Positions 32,989 to 40,817 of a DNA stretch of 55,350 nucleotides are shown here, piece after piece. The stretch's first letter is position 1. Each line of letters opens with the position of its first letter. Below the pieces are notes generated by a model. It ran no database searches. It was not told where the DNA came from and was given only the letters and a program-made list of their open reading frames with translations. The translations under genes and the position numbers were made by a program. Source of the stretch: Deltaproteobacteria bacterium (GTDB lineage Bacteria; Desulfobacterota; BSN033; UBA1163); contig VGRU01000002.1 in assembly GCA_016875255.1 (NCBI GenBank), positions 1 to 55,350 on the forward strand. The letters run 5' to 3'.

Positions 32989-34968
32989 TCACTTCAGCCC
33001 TGCCTTCTGCAGAGCAGCTACCTCCCGCTCTATATCGGCTTGATTTTTGTAAGTGAGTGCCTTTACATAAGACTTAAGGTTGAATTTGGGGTCGATCCGG
33101 AGAACTTCTCTGGCAGAAGCGGCAGCCTCCGCATCGCGGCCCATTGCACTGTAACAGGCCGCAAGAAAAATATGGCCGGGCAGGAAATCAGGACTTAACT
33201 GTACAGCCTTTTCCAAAACGATGATGGCCTCAGCATACTTCTCGATCATGAAATAGGCGCGGCCTAATACATGATAAGAAATGGGGCTTGGGAAAGGGTC
33301 TAACCGCATCGATTGTTTGGCATACGTAATACTGTCTTCCCACCTGCAAGAAACGCCAACAATCCCCGCCAACCATATAAATGCCAGGGCCCCATTGGGA
33401 TTGAGAGCAACAGCTCGCTCTCCTTCAGCGATGGCTTTATCATGCTGGCGCATGATAAGGTAGATGGCGCCCAGTAATGAGTGGCCGAGGTCAAGCGAAT
33501 CATCCATCGCGAGAGCCTTTTGCGCCAATTCGTGCGCCTTCCGAAGAGAGTTGGCAGGGGATTCACTCCATCCGTTCCTCGCATCCCAGAAGTGGGTCAG
33601 GCCTAAATTGATATAAAGCCATACAAACTTAGGGTCAAGTCCAATCGCTTCCTCAAATAAGTGGCGGGCTGTCTCATTATCCTGTTTTGTGCCGCGCCAT
33701 AAATAACCGATTCCCTGATAATTTAATACGCTGGCTTTTAGGTTTTTCGTCCCCCTTTTCGCCCAATGCCGAGCCTGCTCCCCTTCCGTCAGCTCTACTT
33801 TCATGGCCTGCATGATCTTGATCGTGATCTCATCCTGCAAGGCGAATATATCTTTAAACTCCCGGTCGTAGTGCTCGCTCCAAACGTGACGACCAGTGAT
33901 CGCATCGACAAGTTGAGCCGTGATACGCACCCGGTCGCCGGACTTCTGCATGCCTCCTTCCATCACATACCGCACGCCTAAATCCTCAGCCACCTTCTGA
34001 ATCTTCACGGGCTTTCCCTTGTAAACGAACGTTGAGTTTCGAGCGATCACAAATAGCTTGTGAAACGTGGAGAGGCTGGTGATAATCTGCTCAGTTAATC
34101 CGTCGCTGAGATAGTCCTCCTTAGGGTCGCCGCTCATGTTCGTAAACGGGAGCACGGCAATGGAGGGTTTATCAGGCAATGGAAAAGCCATCCTTTCTAC
34201 CGATGCCACCCTGCCCGGGGGAGTGTAAAAATCAACTCTCCAGATGGTAAAGACAGCAGCAATCAAGACAATCCCTGCAATCAGGGCAGCCCACTGCCAT
34301 CGTCTTAGTAACGGAATCTTTCTCTCCTTGGATGGGGTGACTGGAGCCGAGGCCGCAGGTTCCTTAAACACAGGCTCAACGGATTTGGGTTTCTCCTCTC
34401 CCTTCTGTCCGAGCCTTGAAATAAATCTCTCCCATGCCTCTCCATTCTGGTACCCCTCAAAGAGTATTACAACATCATTTAGGCTTGCTCCTATCCTGTC
34501 GATCGAAAATCTCAGCCTGACATGTTCTTCGCTTCCCATGTACTCAAAAAGATTGGCCCAGCAGTCTTTTTCGGCCTCGGTGAAGGGATAGGTCTTGCCA
34601 ATCCCTTCCTCAAATTCTTTTTTTCTTCCAAGGACTTTGAAAAGCGGGGCCTCTTCCAGGTTGGGCAGGGCCTGCTGCCATTTCCGGTAGATTCTCGGAA
34701 GCAAATTCTCCTTCTCCGACGAACCGGCCGCACCTCCAATCGTTTCGTTCAGCAAGGCAAGGAGCTCATGGTGCCCTTCGAGGGGGATAGAGGTGATTTT
34801 CCCCAATCTCTTCATTTCGTTAACAACAAAGGCAATTAAGGAAAGGTAAAACTTCCGGGAGGGCGAGTTGAAATGAAGGATCAGCCTGATTCTATTTTTG
34901 AGATCGATATGGAGCCTGAACTGATTCAGATCGATTGTTATGGGATATTGCCTGGCATTTTCCACCAT
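32989..34968 (-). CDS. membrane protein with TolB/CsgG-like domain and TPR repeats
   Basis: A 659-residue protein. Residues 1-215 are a cytoplasmic region with no recognised domain, 225-245 a membrane helix (WAALIAGIVLIAAVFTIW), then the segment typical of adenylate-cyclase-associated TPR proteins: PSIAVLPFTNMSGDPKEDYLSDG, VIARNSTFVYKG, VRYVMEGGMQKSGDRVRI, ITGRHVWSEHYDRE. TPR repeats fill about 430-650. No cyclase or kinase domain is attached. It ends ALQKAGLK; two broken pieces with a similar end lie at 38325 and 39156. It is transcribed away from the small secreted protein at 35119. Confidence 0.82.
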   Translation of the reverse strand: MVENARQYPITIDLNQFRLHIDLKNRIRLILHFNSPSRKFYLSLIAFVVNEMKRLGKITSIPLEGHHELLALLNETIGGAAGSSEKENLLPRIYRKWQQALPNLEEAPLFKVLGRKKEFEEGIGKTYPFTEAEKDCWANLFEYMGSEEHVRLRFSIDRIGASLNDVVILFEGYQNGEAWERFISRLGQKGEEKPKSVEPVFKEPAASAPVTPSKERKIPLLRRWQWAALIAGIVLIAAVFTIWRVDFYTPPGRVASVERMAFPLPDKPSIAVLPFTNMSGDPKEDYLSDGLTEQIITSLSTFHKLFVIARNSTFVYKGKPVKIQKVAEDLGVRYVMEGGMQKSGDRVRITAQLVDAITGRHVWSEHYDREFKDIFALQDEITIKIMQAMKVELTEGEQARHWAKRGTKNLKASVLNYQGIGYLWRGTKQDNETARHLFEEAIGLDPKFVWLYINLGLTHFWDARNGWSESPANSLRKAHELAQKALAMDDSLDLGHSLLGAIYLIMRQHDKAIAEGERAVALNPNGALAFIWLAGIVGVSCRWEDSITYAKQSMRLDPFPSPISYHVLGRAYFMIEKYAEAIIVLEKAVQLSPDFLPGHIFLAACYSAMGRDAEAAASAREVLRIDPKFNLKSYVKALTYKNQADIEREVAALQKAGLK

Positions 34969-35037
34969 CTTCTCATCCTCTCAAATCCCGTTGAAAGGAC
35001 AGGAAATTTCTTTAAGGTCTAAAATGATGAAAATAAT

Positions 35038-35057
35038 CTGACGGTAATTACCGTTAG
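35038..35057. promoter_or_regulatory. near-perfect 20-bp palindrome between divergent genes
   Basis: CTGACGGTAATTACCGTTAG, with a perfect 14-bp core ACGGTAATTACCGT. It lies in the 150-bp gap between the TPR gene (minus) and the secreted protein gene (plus), a good position for a shared operator. Confidence 0.55.
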
Positions 35058-35118
35058 AGACCATACCATATGCTAAAAATGGTGTCAAATAATCATTAGG
35101 AGGTTAGGAGGTGTGACT

Positions 35119-35526
35119 ATGTCATCGAAAATATTTGTTTTGATCACAGGGGTAATGTTTTTCATGCTGTCCGGGGCGGCTGCCGCACAGGACTGGGTGG
35201 ATATTAAGAACCCGAAGGAGCTTCGCGCCCTTCACTCAAACAAAACCTTCAAGGGGACTTGGAGTGGAGTTCCTTATGCCGCGCACAACCGTGCCGACGG
35301 CAAAGGGATTTTCATCTCTGCGCAATTTCGTGCTCCTTTCACCTGGGAGGTCAAGGGCAATGACCAGGTATGTCTCTCATTTCAAGAAGGAACAGATTGT
35401 TTTCGGTTCCAGCGTTCCAAGAGGAACCCGGACGAGTATGTCAGAACAAGGACCCAAAATCGCACTGGCCGTGCCACTTCTGATATGGAGATTCTTAAGG
35501 TAGAGGACGGCATCCCCGAGTTTTAG
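35119..35526 (+). CDS. small secreted protein of unknown function
   Basis: A 135-residue protein with a signal peptide (SSKIFVLITGVMFFMLSGAAAAQ, residues 2-24 in two parts) and a mature part of about 110 residues with two cysteines (VCLSF, DCFRF). It is not recognised. The WSGVPYAAHNRADGKGIF and WEVKGNDQVCLSF segments suggest a small beta-sheet protein. ATG 35119 is chosen because AGGAGG lies 7 bp upstream; a GTG at 35113 is too close. It is followed 90 bp later by another exported protein, and the two may be co-transcribed. Confidence 0.7.
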   Translation: MSSKIFVLITGVMFFMLSGAAAAQDWVDIKNPKELRALHSNKTFKGTWSGVPYAAHNRADGKGIFISAQFRAPFTWEVKGNDQVCLSFQEGTDCFRFQRSKRNPDEYVRTRTQNRTGRATSDMEILKVEDGIPEF

Positions 35527-35613
35527 TCTATTCTTTCTCCAAAAAGTAATCTCAGGGACGATATCCGTTCATAACAGGGGCAACCTTAAATCATTGGGGA
35601 GGAGGAATGAATT

Positions 35614-36360
35614 ATGATTGCAAAGAAAGTAATTTGGTTTCTTATGGGAAGTTTCTGGTTATTGTTGATATCGACTACAGTCGTTGCCCAGATTACGGAT
35701 GGAGGGTATCGAATATTCCGGCCCGATGGTCCTGGCCCCCATCCAGCAGTCGTATTTGTTTCCGGCTGCAGCGGATTTACGCCCGCCTTTGCTCCTAAGG
35801 CCTATGGGCGCCCGGCGGAGCAACTGCGCGGGTTGGGATTCGTCGTGGTGTGGGCAGATTTTTTAGGCCGGCGCAACCTAAAAAGTTGCATGGAAGGTGG
35901 CATCACGCCGGAGGAAGCAGGCTGGGATGCCGTCGCGGCTGCGTCTTGGCTTCGAACGCAGCCATATGTCGACCCAAAGCGCATTGCTGCAATGGGATGG
36001 TCTTACGGGGGCGGTGCTGTTCTTTCAGCCCTGGGTGGCCACAGCGCCGACCAATTCATCTTCAACCGGGTTATCCTCTACTATCCGGCCTGCTCAGGCG
36101 TGGGGCCGTGGTCCAATCCCATCCCCGTGTTGGTGCTGCGCGGAGGTTCCGACAACGTGGCGCCCCCCAGTCTTTGCGAATCGGCGTTTGGAACCAGCCC
36201 GGGAAAGGCAAACCTCAAGATTATCGATTACCCTGGAGCCTATCACATCTTCGATTGGCCGGACCTGCCGCCCAAGATGGAATATCCATTCGGCACAGTG
36301 GGTTACCATCCCCAAGCTGCCGCTGCTGCTTGGGAGGAGGTCAAACGGTTTCTTCAGTAA
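35614..36360 (+). CDS. exported dienelactone-hydrolase-like alpha/beta hydrolase
   Basis: A 248-residue protein with a Sec-type signal peptide (to about residue 25, VVAQ). The hydrolase core has nucleophile elbow GWSYGG with serine, acid GGSDNVAPP and GAYHIFD histidine. The fold and spacing are those of dienelactone hydrolases, but with Ser for Cys, unlike the protein at 6828. A CxG motif (VSGCSGF) and CMEG suggest a possible disulfide. GGAGGAGG precedes the ATG. Codon use is more GC-rich than nearby toxin genes. Confidence 0.82.
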   Translation: MIAKKVIWFLMGSFWLLLISTTVVAQITDGGYRIFRPDGPGPHPAVVFVSGCSGFTPAFAPKAYGRPAEQLRGLGFVVVWADFLGRRNLKSCMEGGITPEEAGWDAVAAASWLRTQPYVDPKRIAAMGWSYGGGAVLSALGGHSADQFIFNRVILYYPACSGVGPWSNPIPVLVLRGGSDNVAPPSLCESAFGTSPGKANLKIIDYPGAYHIFDWPDLPPKMEYPFGTVGYHPQAAAAAWEEVKRFLQ

Positions 36361-36453
36361 GCGAGGTGAGTAAAATCGGGAGCACTTCCCTATTTTTAAG
36401 GAACCTGGTAGGTAGTGAAAAATATGGGAAGTGTCCCTGGAAAAAATCACTCG

Positions 36454-36795
36454 TTACAAATTAAGGAGGATGCGGAGGCGGTCTTCTACTGCCTTTATTG
36501 TCTCATCAGACACATGGCCCATTCTTTTGAAAAGACGCTCTTTGGCGATGGACCTTACATCTTCACATTTAATGAAGCTTTGTTGCGTCAAACCACCTTC
36601 TGAAATCTTGATTTCAACATGAAAAGGAATCCCTTTGGCCTTAGTCGTAATAGGAAGAATGACGACAAGCCCGGCAGGACCCTGATTAAAAAGATCCACG
36701 GAGACAACAAGTCCTGGCCTTTTCCCTGCCTGCTCATGGCCACGGACGGGATTTAGATCGACAAGCCAAACTTCTCCTCGAACAGGCTCAGCCAT
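36454..36795 (-). CDS. MazF/PemK-like toxin
   Basis: A 113-residue MazF-fold protein: VRGEVWLVDLNPVRGHEQAGKRPGLVVS (residues 5-32, quoted in overlapping parts), LVVILPITTKAKGIPFHVEI, FIKCEDVRSIAKERL. The conserved arginine and threonine of MazF are present. The start is ATG 36795, 2 bp after the antitoxin gene, since the longer in-frame ORF reads back through the antitoxin. It should cleave RNA when free. Confidence 0.87.
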   Translation of the reverse strand: MAEPVRGEVWLVDLNPVRGHEQAGKRPGLVVSVDLFNQGPAGLVVILPITTKAKGIPFHVEIKISEGGLTQQSFIKCEDVRSIAKERLFKRMGHVSDETIKAVEDRLRILLNL

Positions 36796-36797
36796 AC

Positions 36798-37046
36798 CTA
36801 TTGATCCTCTTGGCCGTCGGCCATCGTTGCGTCCCATTCCCTGCGCTCGGCAAGTTCCGCTTTCCATGCCTTGGGGTCGTTCCTCAGAGCGGCATAAGCT
36901 GCATTTGCCTCCTGAAGGAAACGCTGCCTACGGTATCCTTCGATAGCAAGATCAAGGATCGTCTGCATGGGTTTGCCTTCATGGTTTGCAAGTTCTCGGA
37001 GGATATCCTGAGTCTCTTTTCTAATCCTCACTGTTTTAGCTGACAT
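36798..37046 (-). CDS. antitoxin of the MazF-like toxin
   Basis: An 82-residue protein with an RHH-like N-terminus (KTVRIRKETQDILRELAN) and a charged C-terminal part (AELAERREWDATMADGQED). It is directly upstream of the toxin with a 2-bp gap. A promoter lies about 190 bp upstream, leaving a long leader with inverted repeats. Such antitoxins bind the toxin with their tail and repress the operon. Confidence 0.8.
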   Translation of the reverse strand: MSAKTVRIRKETQDILRELANHEGKPMQTILDLAIEGYRRQRFLQEANAAYAALRNDPKAWKAELAERREWDATMADGQEDQ

Positions 37047-37189
37047 GAAAGTGCACCTTTTTTGTTTACCCCGTTAGAAAGCCCCGTTGTTCGCCCCGTG
37101 CGAAGCTCAGCTCCTATTGGGGATCGAAGCAGTAATGATGGCGGTTCCTTTTTCAGCGAACACGGAGTTTAATACCCCGTGTGAGCCTT

Positions 37190-37222
37190 CCCGTTAGAAA
37201 ATTGAAAACCTTTCTAACTGGG
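37190..37222. repeat. CCCGTTAGAAA inverted repeat in the toxin-antitoxin leader
   Basis: CCCGTTAGAAA and TTTCTAACTGGG as arms around AATTGAAAACC-type spacer. A further ACCCCGTTAGAAAG lies at about 37069-37082. Both are between the promoter at 37233-37262 and the antitoxin start, so they would be in the mRNA leader. Confidence 0.6.
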
Positions 37223-37232
37223 TTTACATATA

Positions 37233-37262
37233 AATATACTTTTTTGTATCCATATTTGTCAA
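37233..37262 (-). promoter_or_regulatory. sigma70-type promoter for the MazF-like pair
   Basis: On the minus strand, TTGACA (37257-37262), 18-bp spacer, TATATT (37233-37238). It points at the antitoxin gene starting at 37046 and would give a leader of about 180 nt. Confidence 0.65.
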
Positions 37263-37370
37263 CTGCATTTTCCGTCTTGGCAGGGGAAAATACCAATGTC
37301 AAAATACCATGAAAATCAATACTCATATTTTCAATTTTCATGGTAGCAATCTTTATGATCAAAAGAGGGA

Positions 37371-37434
37371 TTGGGGACGGGTTCAATTGAAGGTCTCATT
37401 CGATCGCCCGAAATAGGAACTCGTCCTCAATTTA
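37371..37434. repeat. GGGGAC palindromic repeat, copy 1
   Basis: TTGGGGACGGGTTCAA and inner GGTCTCATTCGATCGCCCGAAATAGGAACTCG (in parts), ending GTCCTCAATTTA. The ends pair (AATTGAGGAC with TTGGGGAC). Close relatives at 41819-41877 and 43170-43235. Confidence 0.65.
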
Positions 37435-37443
37435 AAGGTGGGG

Positions 37444-37776
37444 CTAAGCCGCAAATGCAGAATGCGGCTCGGATAAAATCTTTGCGAGACTCTTTCTCGA
37501 TTCACCCAGAATCAACAATGAACGAACAAGTAAATCAAGCGAAACGGAAGGATCTCCTGCTTCCATTTTGGCTACCCTCGATTGACTGGATTTCAGGAGA
37601 TGAGCGAGTTGTTCTTGAGTTAGGCTTTTTCCCTTCCGGCGTTCCTGAAGATTCTTACTCAATGCAAGTTTCATTTCAATGTAGGCGGATTCTTCAGGAG
37701 AAAGCTGAAGAAACTCGGCAACCGTTCCGACTTTCCATCCTTTTGTTTCAAGTTGTTTCTTTTTTGCGCTCCTCAT
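37444..37776 (-). CDS. higA: HigA-like XRE-family antitoxin
   Basis: A 110-residue protein whose second half is an XRE helix-turn-helix (LTQEQLAHLLKSSQSRVAKMEAG, residues 53-75 in two parts). The N-terminal part LSPEESAYIEMKLALSKNL is the segment common in HigA-like antitoxins of this group. It follows the toxin gene by 15 bp with its own GGAGG site. The toxin-first order is typical of HigBA systems, and the protein should repress the operon. Confidence 0.83.
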   Translation of the reverse strand: MRSAKKKQLETKGWKVGTVAEFLQLSPEESAYIEMKLALSKNLQERRKGKSLTQEQLAHLLKSSQSRVAKMEAGDPSVSLDLLVRSLLILGESRKSLAKILSEPHSAFAA

Positions 37777-37791
37777 ACGCTTCCTCCTAAG

Positions 37792-38115
37792 TCAGGGATC
37801 ATAAAGTCGAATCCTGCGTTTGCAGTTCTCAATGACTTCCCGTGGTGTCTTTTGTGTCTTCTTCTCAAATACCTCTAAAATCACAATGGCATCATGATCG
37901 ATTCGATACACAATACGCCATGTCTTGTTTTGGTCATCGATACGGAGTTCATAGCATCTCAAACCAATCGATGGCATCGGTCGAGCATGGGGCAGCGAAA
38001 GCAGTTCTCCCATTTGTAGTTTGCGCAGTAAATAGCCGGCTTCAATTCTCGCTTCGCTTGAAAACGGCGGAGTTTTTATCTCGCCATGTAGCCAGATTAA
38101 AGGCTTCTCTTTCAT
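37792..38115 (-). CDS. higB: HigB/RelE-like (Gp49 family) toxin
   Basis: A 107-residue RelE-superfamily protein: EARIEAGYLLRKLQMGE, a central RCYELRIDDQNKTWRIVYRI (quoted core), and AIVILEVFEKKTQKTP, the classic end of this group. Such toxins cleave mRNA on the ribosome. It is the first gene of the pair. The sequence shows no break. Confidence 0.85.
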   Translation of the reverse strand: MKEKPLIWLHGEIKTPPFSSEARIEAGYLLRKLQMGELLSLPHARPMPSIGLRCYELRIDDQNKTWRIVYRIDHDAIVILEVFEKKTQKTPREVIENCKRRIRLYDP

Positions 38116-38324
38116 GCAATCTTAATATATGTCATTTCTGACATAATGTCAATAGATTAAATTAATGGTCGTTCACAAAAACATTGATAGTCAGGGTCCA
38201 AGTTAAGGGCAAAGTGAGAAGACAATTGTTTCTTGGAAAGATGGAAGGAATATTCACGTTGGGTTGGAAGCGAAAATTAAAAAATTAGTCATGTCTGCCC
38301 CTATGACCCTATCAAAAGTCTACT

Positions 38325-38432
38325 TTATTTCAACCCGGCTTTGCGCAGGAAATCAATAAAACGCGTTCTTATCGCTGGATCTTTGTGGGGGGTTGTTTTT
38401 TCGATTTGCTCTAAGGCGCAATATTTTAGGTC
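38325..38432 (-). pseudogene. short C-terminal remnant of a TPR/cyclase-associated protein (copy 1)
   Basis: Thirty-odd codons read LEQIEKTTPHKDP, RFIDFLRKAGLK and stop. The same text, slightly changed, ends the longer remnant at 39156-39405, and the KAGLK end recalls the TPR protein at 32989. Upstream the frame loses similarity and becomes G/C-run repeat. It is a fragment, not a gene. Confidence 0.6.
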
Positions 38433-38567
38433 ATTCTGGTAAGGGATCTGGTATAGGGGGGACTGCAGCCGCCAGGCCATAGGGCCTCCCTCCGGGGGGA
38501 AACCTCCCAAGGGCGGAGCCTGGCACAGAGGGAGCAGTGGGGTATTATTTTAACGCGACAAAAATAC

Positions 38568-38801
38568 TCAAATCTTTTCAAGGAGCGATAGATATTTTTC
38601 TACCGACATGCTGATAACTTTCATATTGTTCTTGATAATAAATACAGGCACTTCCTTATATTTAGGGATCACAACGGGTCGCTTTGCTCCAGGATAATGA
38701 TAAACAAGATGATCTCCTTGAGTTCAAACATAAGTGCACCCGGCGGCTTCAAATATTTTTACCTGGACTTGATATGGGGTGGGCTTGATTCCAGATGTCA
38801 T
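38568..38801 (-). pseudogene. hicA: HicA-like toxin gene with an in-frame opal codon
   Basis: The frame starts at an ATG overlapping the hicB stop (ATGA), and reads TSGIKPTPYQVQVKIFEA... (first 25 codons), then TGA at 38724-38726, then TQGDHLVYHYPGAKRPVV and on to SVEKYLSLLEKI and stop; 77 codons in all. The GDH(L) histidine and the RPVVIPKY strand are HicA features. Where TGA stands, relatives usually have arginine before Gln, so CGA to TGA is the simplest change. The toxin is probably dead unless the stop is read through. Confidence 0.7.
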
Positions 38802-39064
38802 AGGGCTACTTCAATGGGTGTAAAACCGACAAGCTCTTTCCGTAAGGCAAGGATGCTTTGCGTTTTATCGAAACCAGCCTCTTGTAAAAGCTTATCCAGG
38901 GTGCCAATCTTTTGAGCTTCTTCTAAGTTAATTAAAATGACCTCCTTCAGGTTCTTTTTTGCCTGATCCACCGTTTCTCCACAGGACGTTATATCAAGCT
39001 CCGGGCAGTAAGATACGTACATATTTCCTTCCTTCCATAATTCTTCCGTCAGTTTAAACTTCAT
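38798..39064 (-). CDS. hicB: HicB-family antitoxin
   Basis: An 88-residue protein with the HicB partial RNase-H fold: KFKLTEELWKEGNMYVSYCPELDITSCGET (quoted region, residues 2-31, key part YCPELDITSCGET), then VDQAKKNLKEVILINLEEA. The ATG at 39064 follows GGAGG. It is intact while its partner hicA carries a stop, a state often seen as these loci decay, since the antitoxin can persist harmlessly. Confidence 0.82.
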   Translation of the reverse strand: MKFKLTEELWKEGNMYVSYCPELDITSCGETVDQAKKNLKEVILINLEEAQKIGTLDKLLQEAGFDKTQSILALRKELVGFTPIEVAL

Positions 39065-39155
39065 TTTTTCCTCCCTCAAATCTTATTCCTAACTTTTAGT
39101 GTCTACCATTAAAGGTCATCTGTCAAGAGAATCTGTCTTCATTTTTTGAACCTCC

Positions 39156-39405
39156 TTATTTCAACCCGGCTTTGTGCAGGGAATCGATAAATCGTGCTTT
39201 TCTACCTGGATCTTTATGTGGAGTTGTCTTTTCAATTTGCTCTAAGGAAAATTTTGGATTTATCTTGAGGACTTCAATCGCTGCAGTCCGGGCCTCTTTT
39301 TCGCGTCCTGCCATGTCATACGCAGCGGTAAGGAAAATATTAGAAAAGATATCTCCAAGCTTCCGCTCGATCGCTTTACTGAGTTGAGCTAAATTGATTT
39401 TTTCA
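39156..39405 (-). pseudogene. C-terminal remnant of a TPR/cyclase-associated protein (copy 2)
   Basis: About 82 codons read in frame to a stop, with TPR character: LTAAYDMAGREKEARTAAIEV, LKINPKFSLEQIEKTTPHKDP, RFIDSLHKAGLK. It has no start, and its N-terminal side runs into the end of the AbiEii gene. The overlap suggests that the toxin locus replaced or inserted into the upstream part of a former TPR gene. Related to 38325-38432 and to the end of the gene at 32989. Confidence 0.65.
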
Positions 39406-39862
39406 GGAATTCCAAATGGTCTCTCACGTCACTTATCACTTTTTTCATTTCCGGTACAGGATGTACGAGTCTCCCAAGTTCTCTTTCCCAGTACCCTTCA
39501 AGTATCTCTAAAAGGTCATAGGGAAACATGTCGTCCAAACTTTTAGACTCTATCCCCTTGTATTGAAACTTCTTTTCCAGCAGAGCTTTGAGCCTAACCT
39601 TATTCATCTTCAGTTTGGTTAATTCCCCTACAATGATTTTAAAATCATCTTCAAATACAAAATCGAGGTCTTCTGATAGACGCCAAAGTCGAGGGAAATA
39701 TACCTTTGAAAGAGCAGTTCCGCCCTTAAAGGTCAAACCCTTTATTTTCCCCAAGCCAATCAGCATCCAGCCCAGGACATAATCCTTCTCAATGATGCCA
39801 AGCGTGAGATTCCTCTCTCTTGCTTTATCCAGAAGCTCTCTTTTGTCTATCAATAGATCCAC
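39389..39862 (-). CDS. abiEii: shortened AbiEii-like nucleotidyltransferase toxin
   Basis: A 157-residue protein. The N-terminal half has the AbiEii signature (KDYVLGWMLIGL, FKGGTALSKVYFPR, SEDLDFVFED). Full-length family members are about 230-300 residues. Here, after about residue 85 the sequence jumps to VRLKALLEKK, which looks like the later part of the fold, so an internal in-frame deletion of the middle is likely. The toxin may be inactive. It overlaps the AbiEi antitoxin gene by 13 bp. Confidence 0.72.
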   Translation of the reverse strand: MDLLIDKRELLDKARERNLTLGIIEKDYVLGWMLIGLGKIKGLTFKGGTALSKVYFPRLWRLSEDLDFVFEDDFKIIVGELTKLKMNKVRLKALLEKKFQYKGIESKSLDDMFPYDLLEILEGYWERELGRLVHPVPEMKKVISDVRDHLEFLKKSI

Positions 39863-40692
39863 CTGTTCGGATTGAGTTCAAAATTCACAAGGAGACCCCA
39901 TCTGGATATGTGCTTTCCTTTCTTTGGAGAGAGAGGGTCAAGGGCAGGATAACCCATTGAGGGAGAGAACTGGCCGAAAAGATCCTTATAATTTTCAAAT
40001 AGGTTGGTTATTTCCAATAAATATCCAAGCCTTTTCAGGATGGTCATATTACCCATGCTTTTCGCGAGGCTGTATACTCTTTTAAGATTGAATTCCTCAT
40101 GATTGAAATAAATTGCTCTGGCCACTTCCTCTATCCCCCCAGAGTGTTCAGGGTGGTCCAGGCAGTCGGCAATGGTTTTTTCAGGGCTTGAGATGTTTAC
40201 TTTCCTTCCTTCCATCTCCACCTCGTTAAATCCGAAGAATTTCTTTTTCTCTATTCTTACAAAATAGTAATTTGCATTCATGATCTCCATCGGGTTCTTC
40301 GCCTTGGTGGTTGCGACGAAGGTGGTCCTCGGTATCTGTTCAGAAAATCCATAATGGTTAAGCGCAGACCAGTATCCAATATAGTAAGGTTCCGCTAAAT
40401 AAGAGGCGATGATAAAATTATGGAGTATGAAACTGTCCGCACCCTTTATCCCCGCTTCAAGGGGGACGATTGCGTAGAGCCCTCTTTTCAGGGGAAGAAC
40501 CCACTTTTTCCGAATAAGGGAAGACATCGTCTTTTTAGTATCTTTCTCGATCACACATCTTGCATCATTGATGCTGAATATCTTTTTGTCCTCCCTTGCC
40601 AAGATGGAAATCAGAAGAGACTCCTTTGACGTGAGACCCTGTTTGTAATTTTCACCGTCGCCTTTTTTATATTTATTCATAGAAAGTACCAT
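39850..40692 (-). CDS. abiEi: AbiEi-family antitoxin
   Basis: A 280-residue protein with an N-terminal winged helix (INDARCVIEKDTKKTMSSLIRKKWVLPLKRGLYAIVP, in parts around 40-78) and the AbiEi C-terminal domain (YIGYWSALNHYGFSEQIP, FFGFNEVEME, VNISSPEKTIADCLDHPE). AbiEi binds operator repeats and represses the abiE operon; the pair acts as a type IV toxin-antitoxin or abortive-infection system. A second ATG four codons later (40680) is equally possible. The antitoxin appears whole. Confidence 0.85.
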   Translation of the reverse strand: MVLSMNKYKKGDGENYKQGLTSKESLLISILAREDKKIFSINDARCVIEKDTKKTMSSLIRKKWVLPLKRGLYAIVPLEAGIKGADSFILHNFIIASYLAEPYYIGYWSALNHYGFSEQIPRTTFVATTKAKNPMEIMNANYYFVRIEKKKFFGFNEVEMEGRKVNISSPEKTIADCLDHPEHSGGIEEVARAIYFNHEEFNLKRVYSLAKSMGNMTILKRLGYLLEITNLFENYKDLFGQFSPSMGYPALDPLSPKKGKHISRWGLLVNFELNPNRWIY

Positions 40693-40817
40693 ATTATTTG
40701 GACTAATTATAAATTTATATAAATTTCAACAAGTTTTTTTGAATGAAAGGTGGGGATGTTGTTGACTAAACTGAATCGCTCTGAGATGTTGAGGCTGTTG
40801 GGAAAGTAAAGGGAGTG

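Noticed and set aside
38724..38726. The in-frame UGA of hicA considered as selenocysteine
   Set aside because: HicA relatives do not carry cysteine there, no hairpin follows it closely, and a CGA to TGA mutation is simpler.
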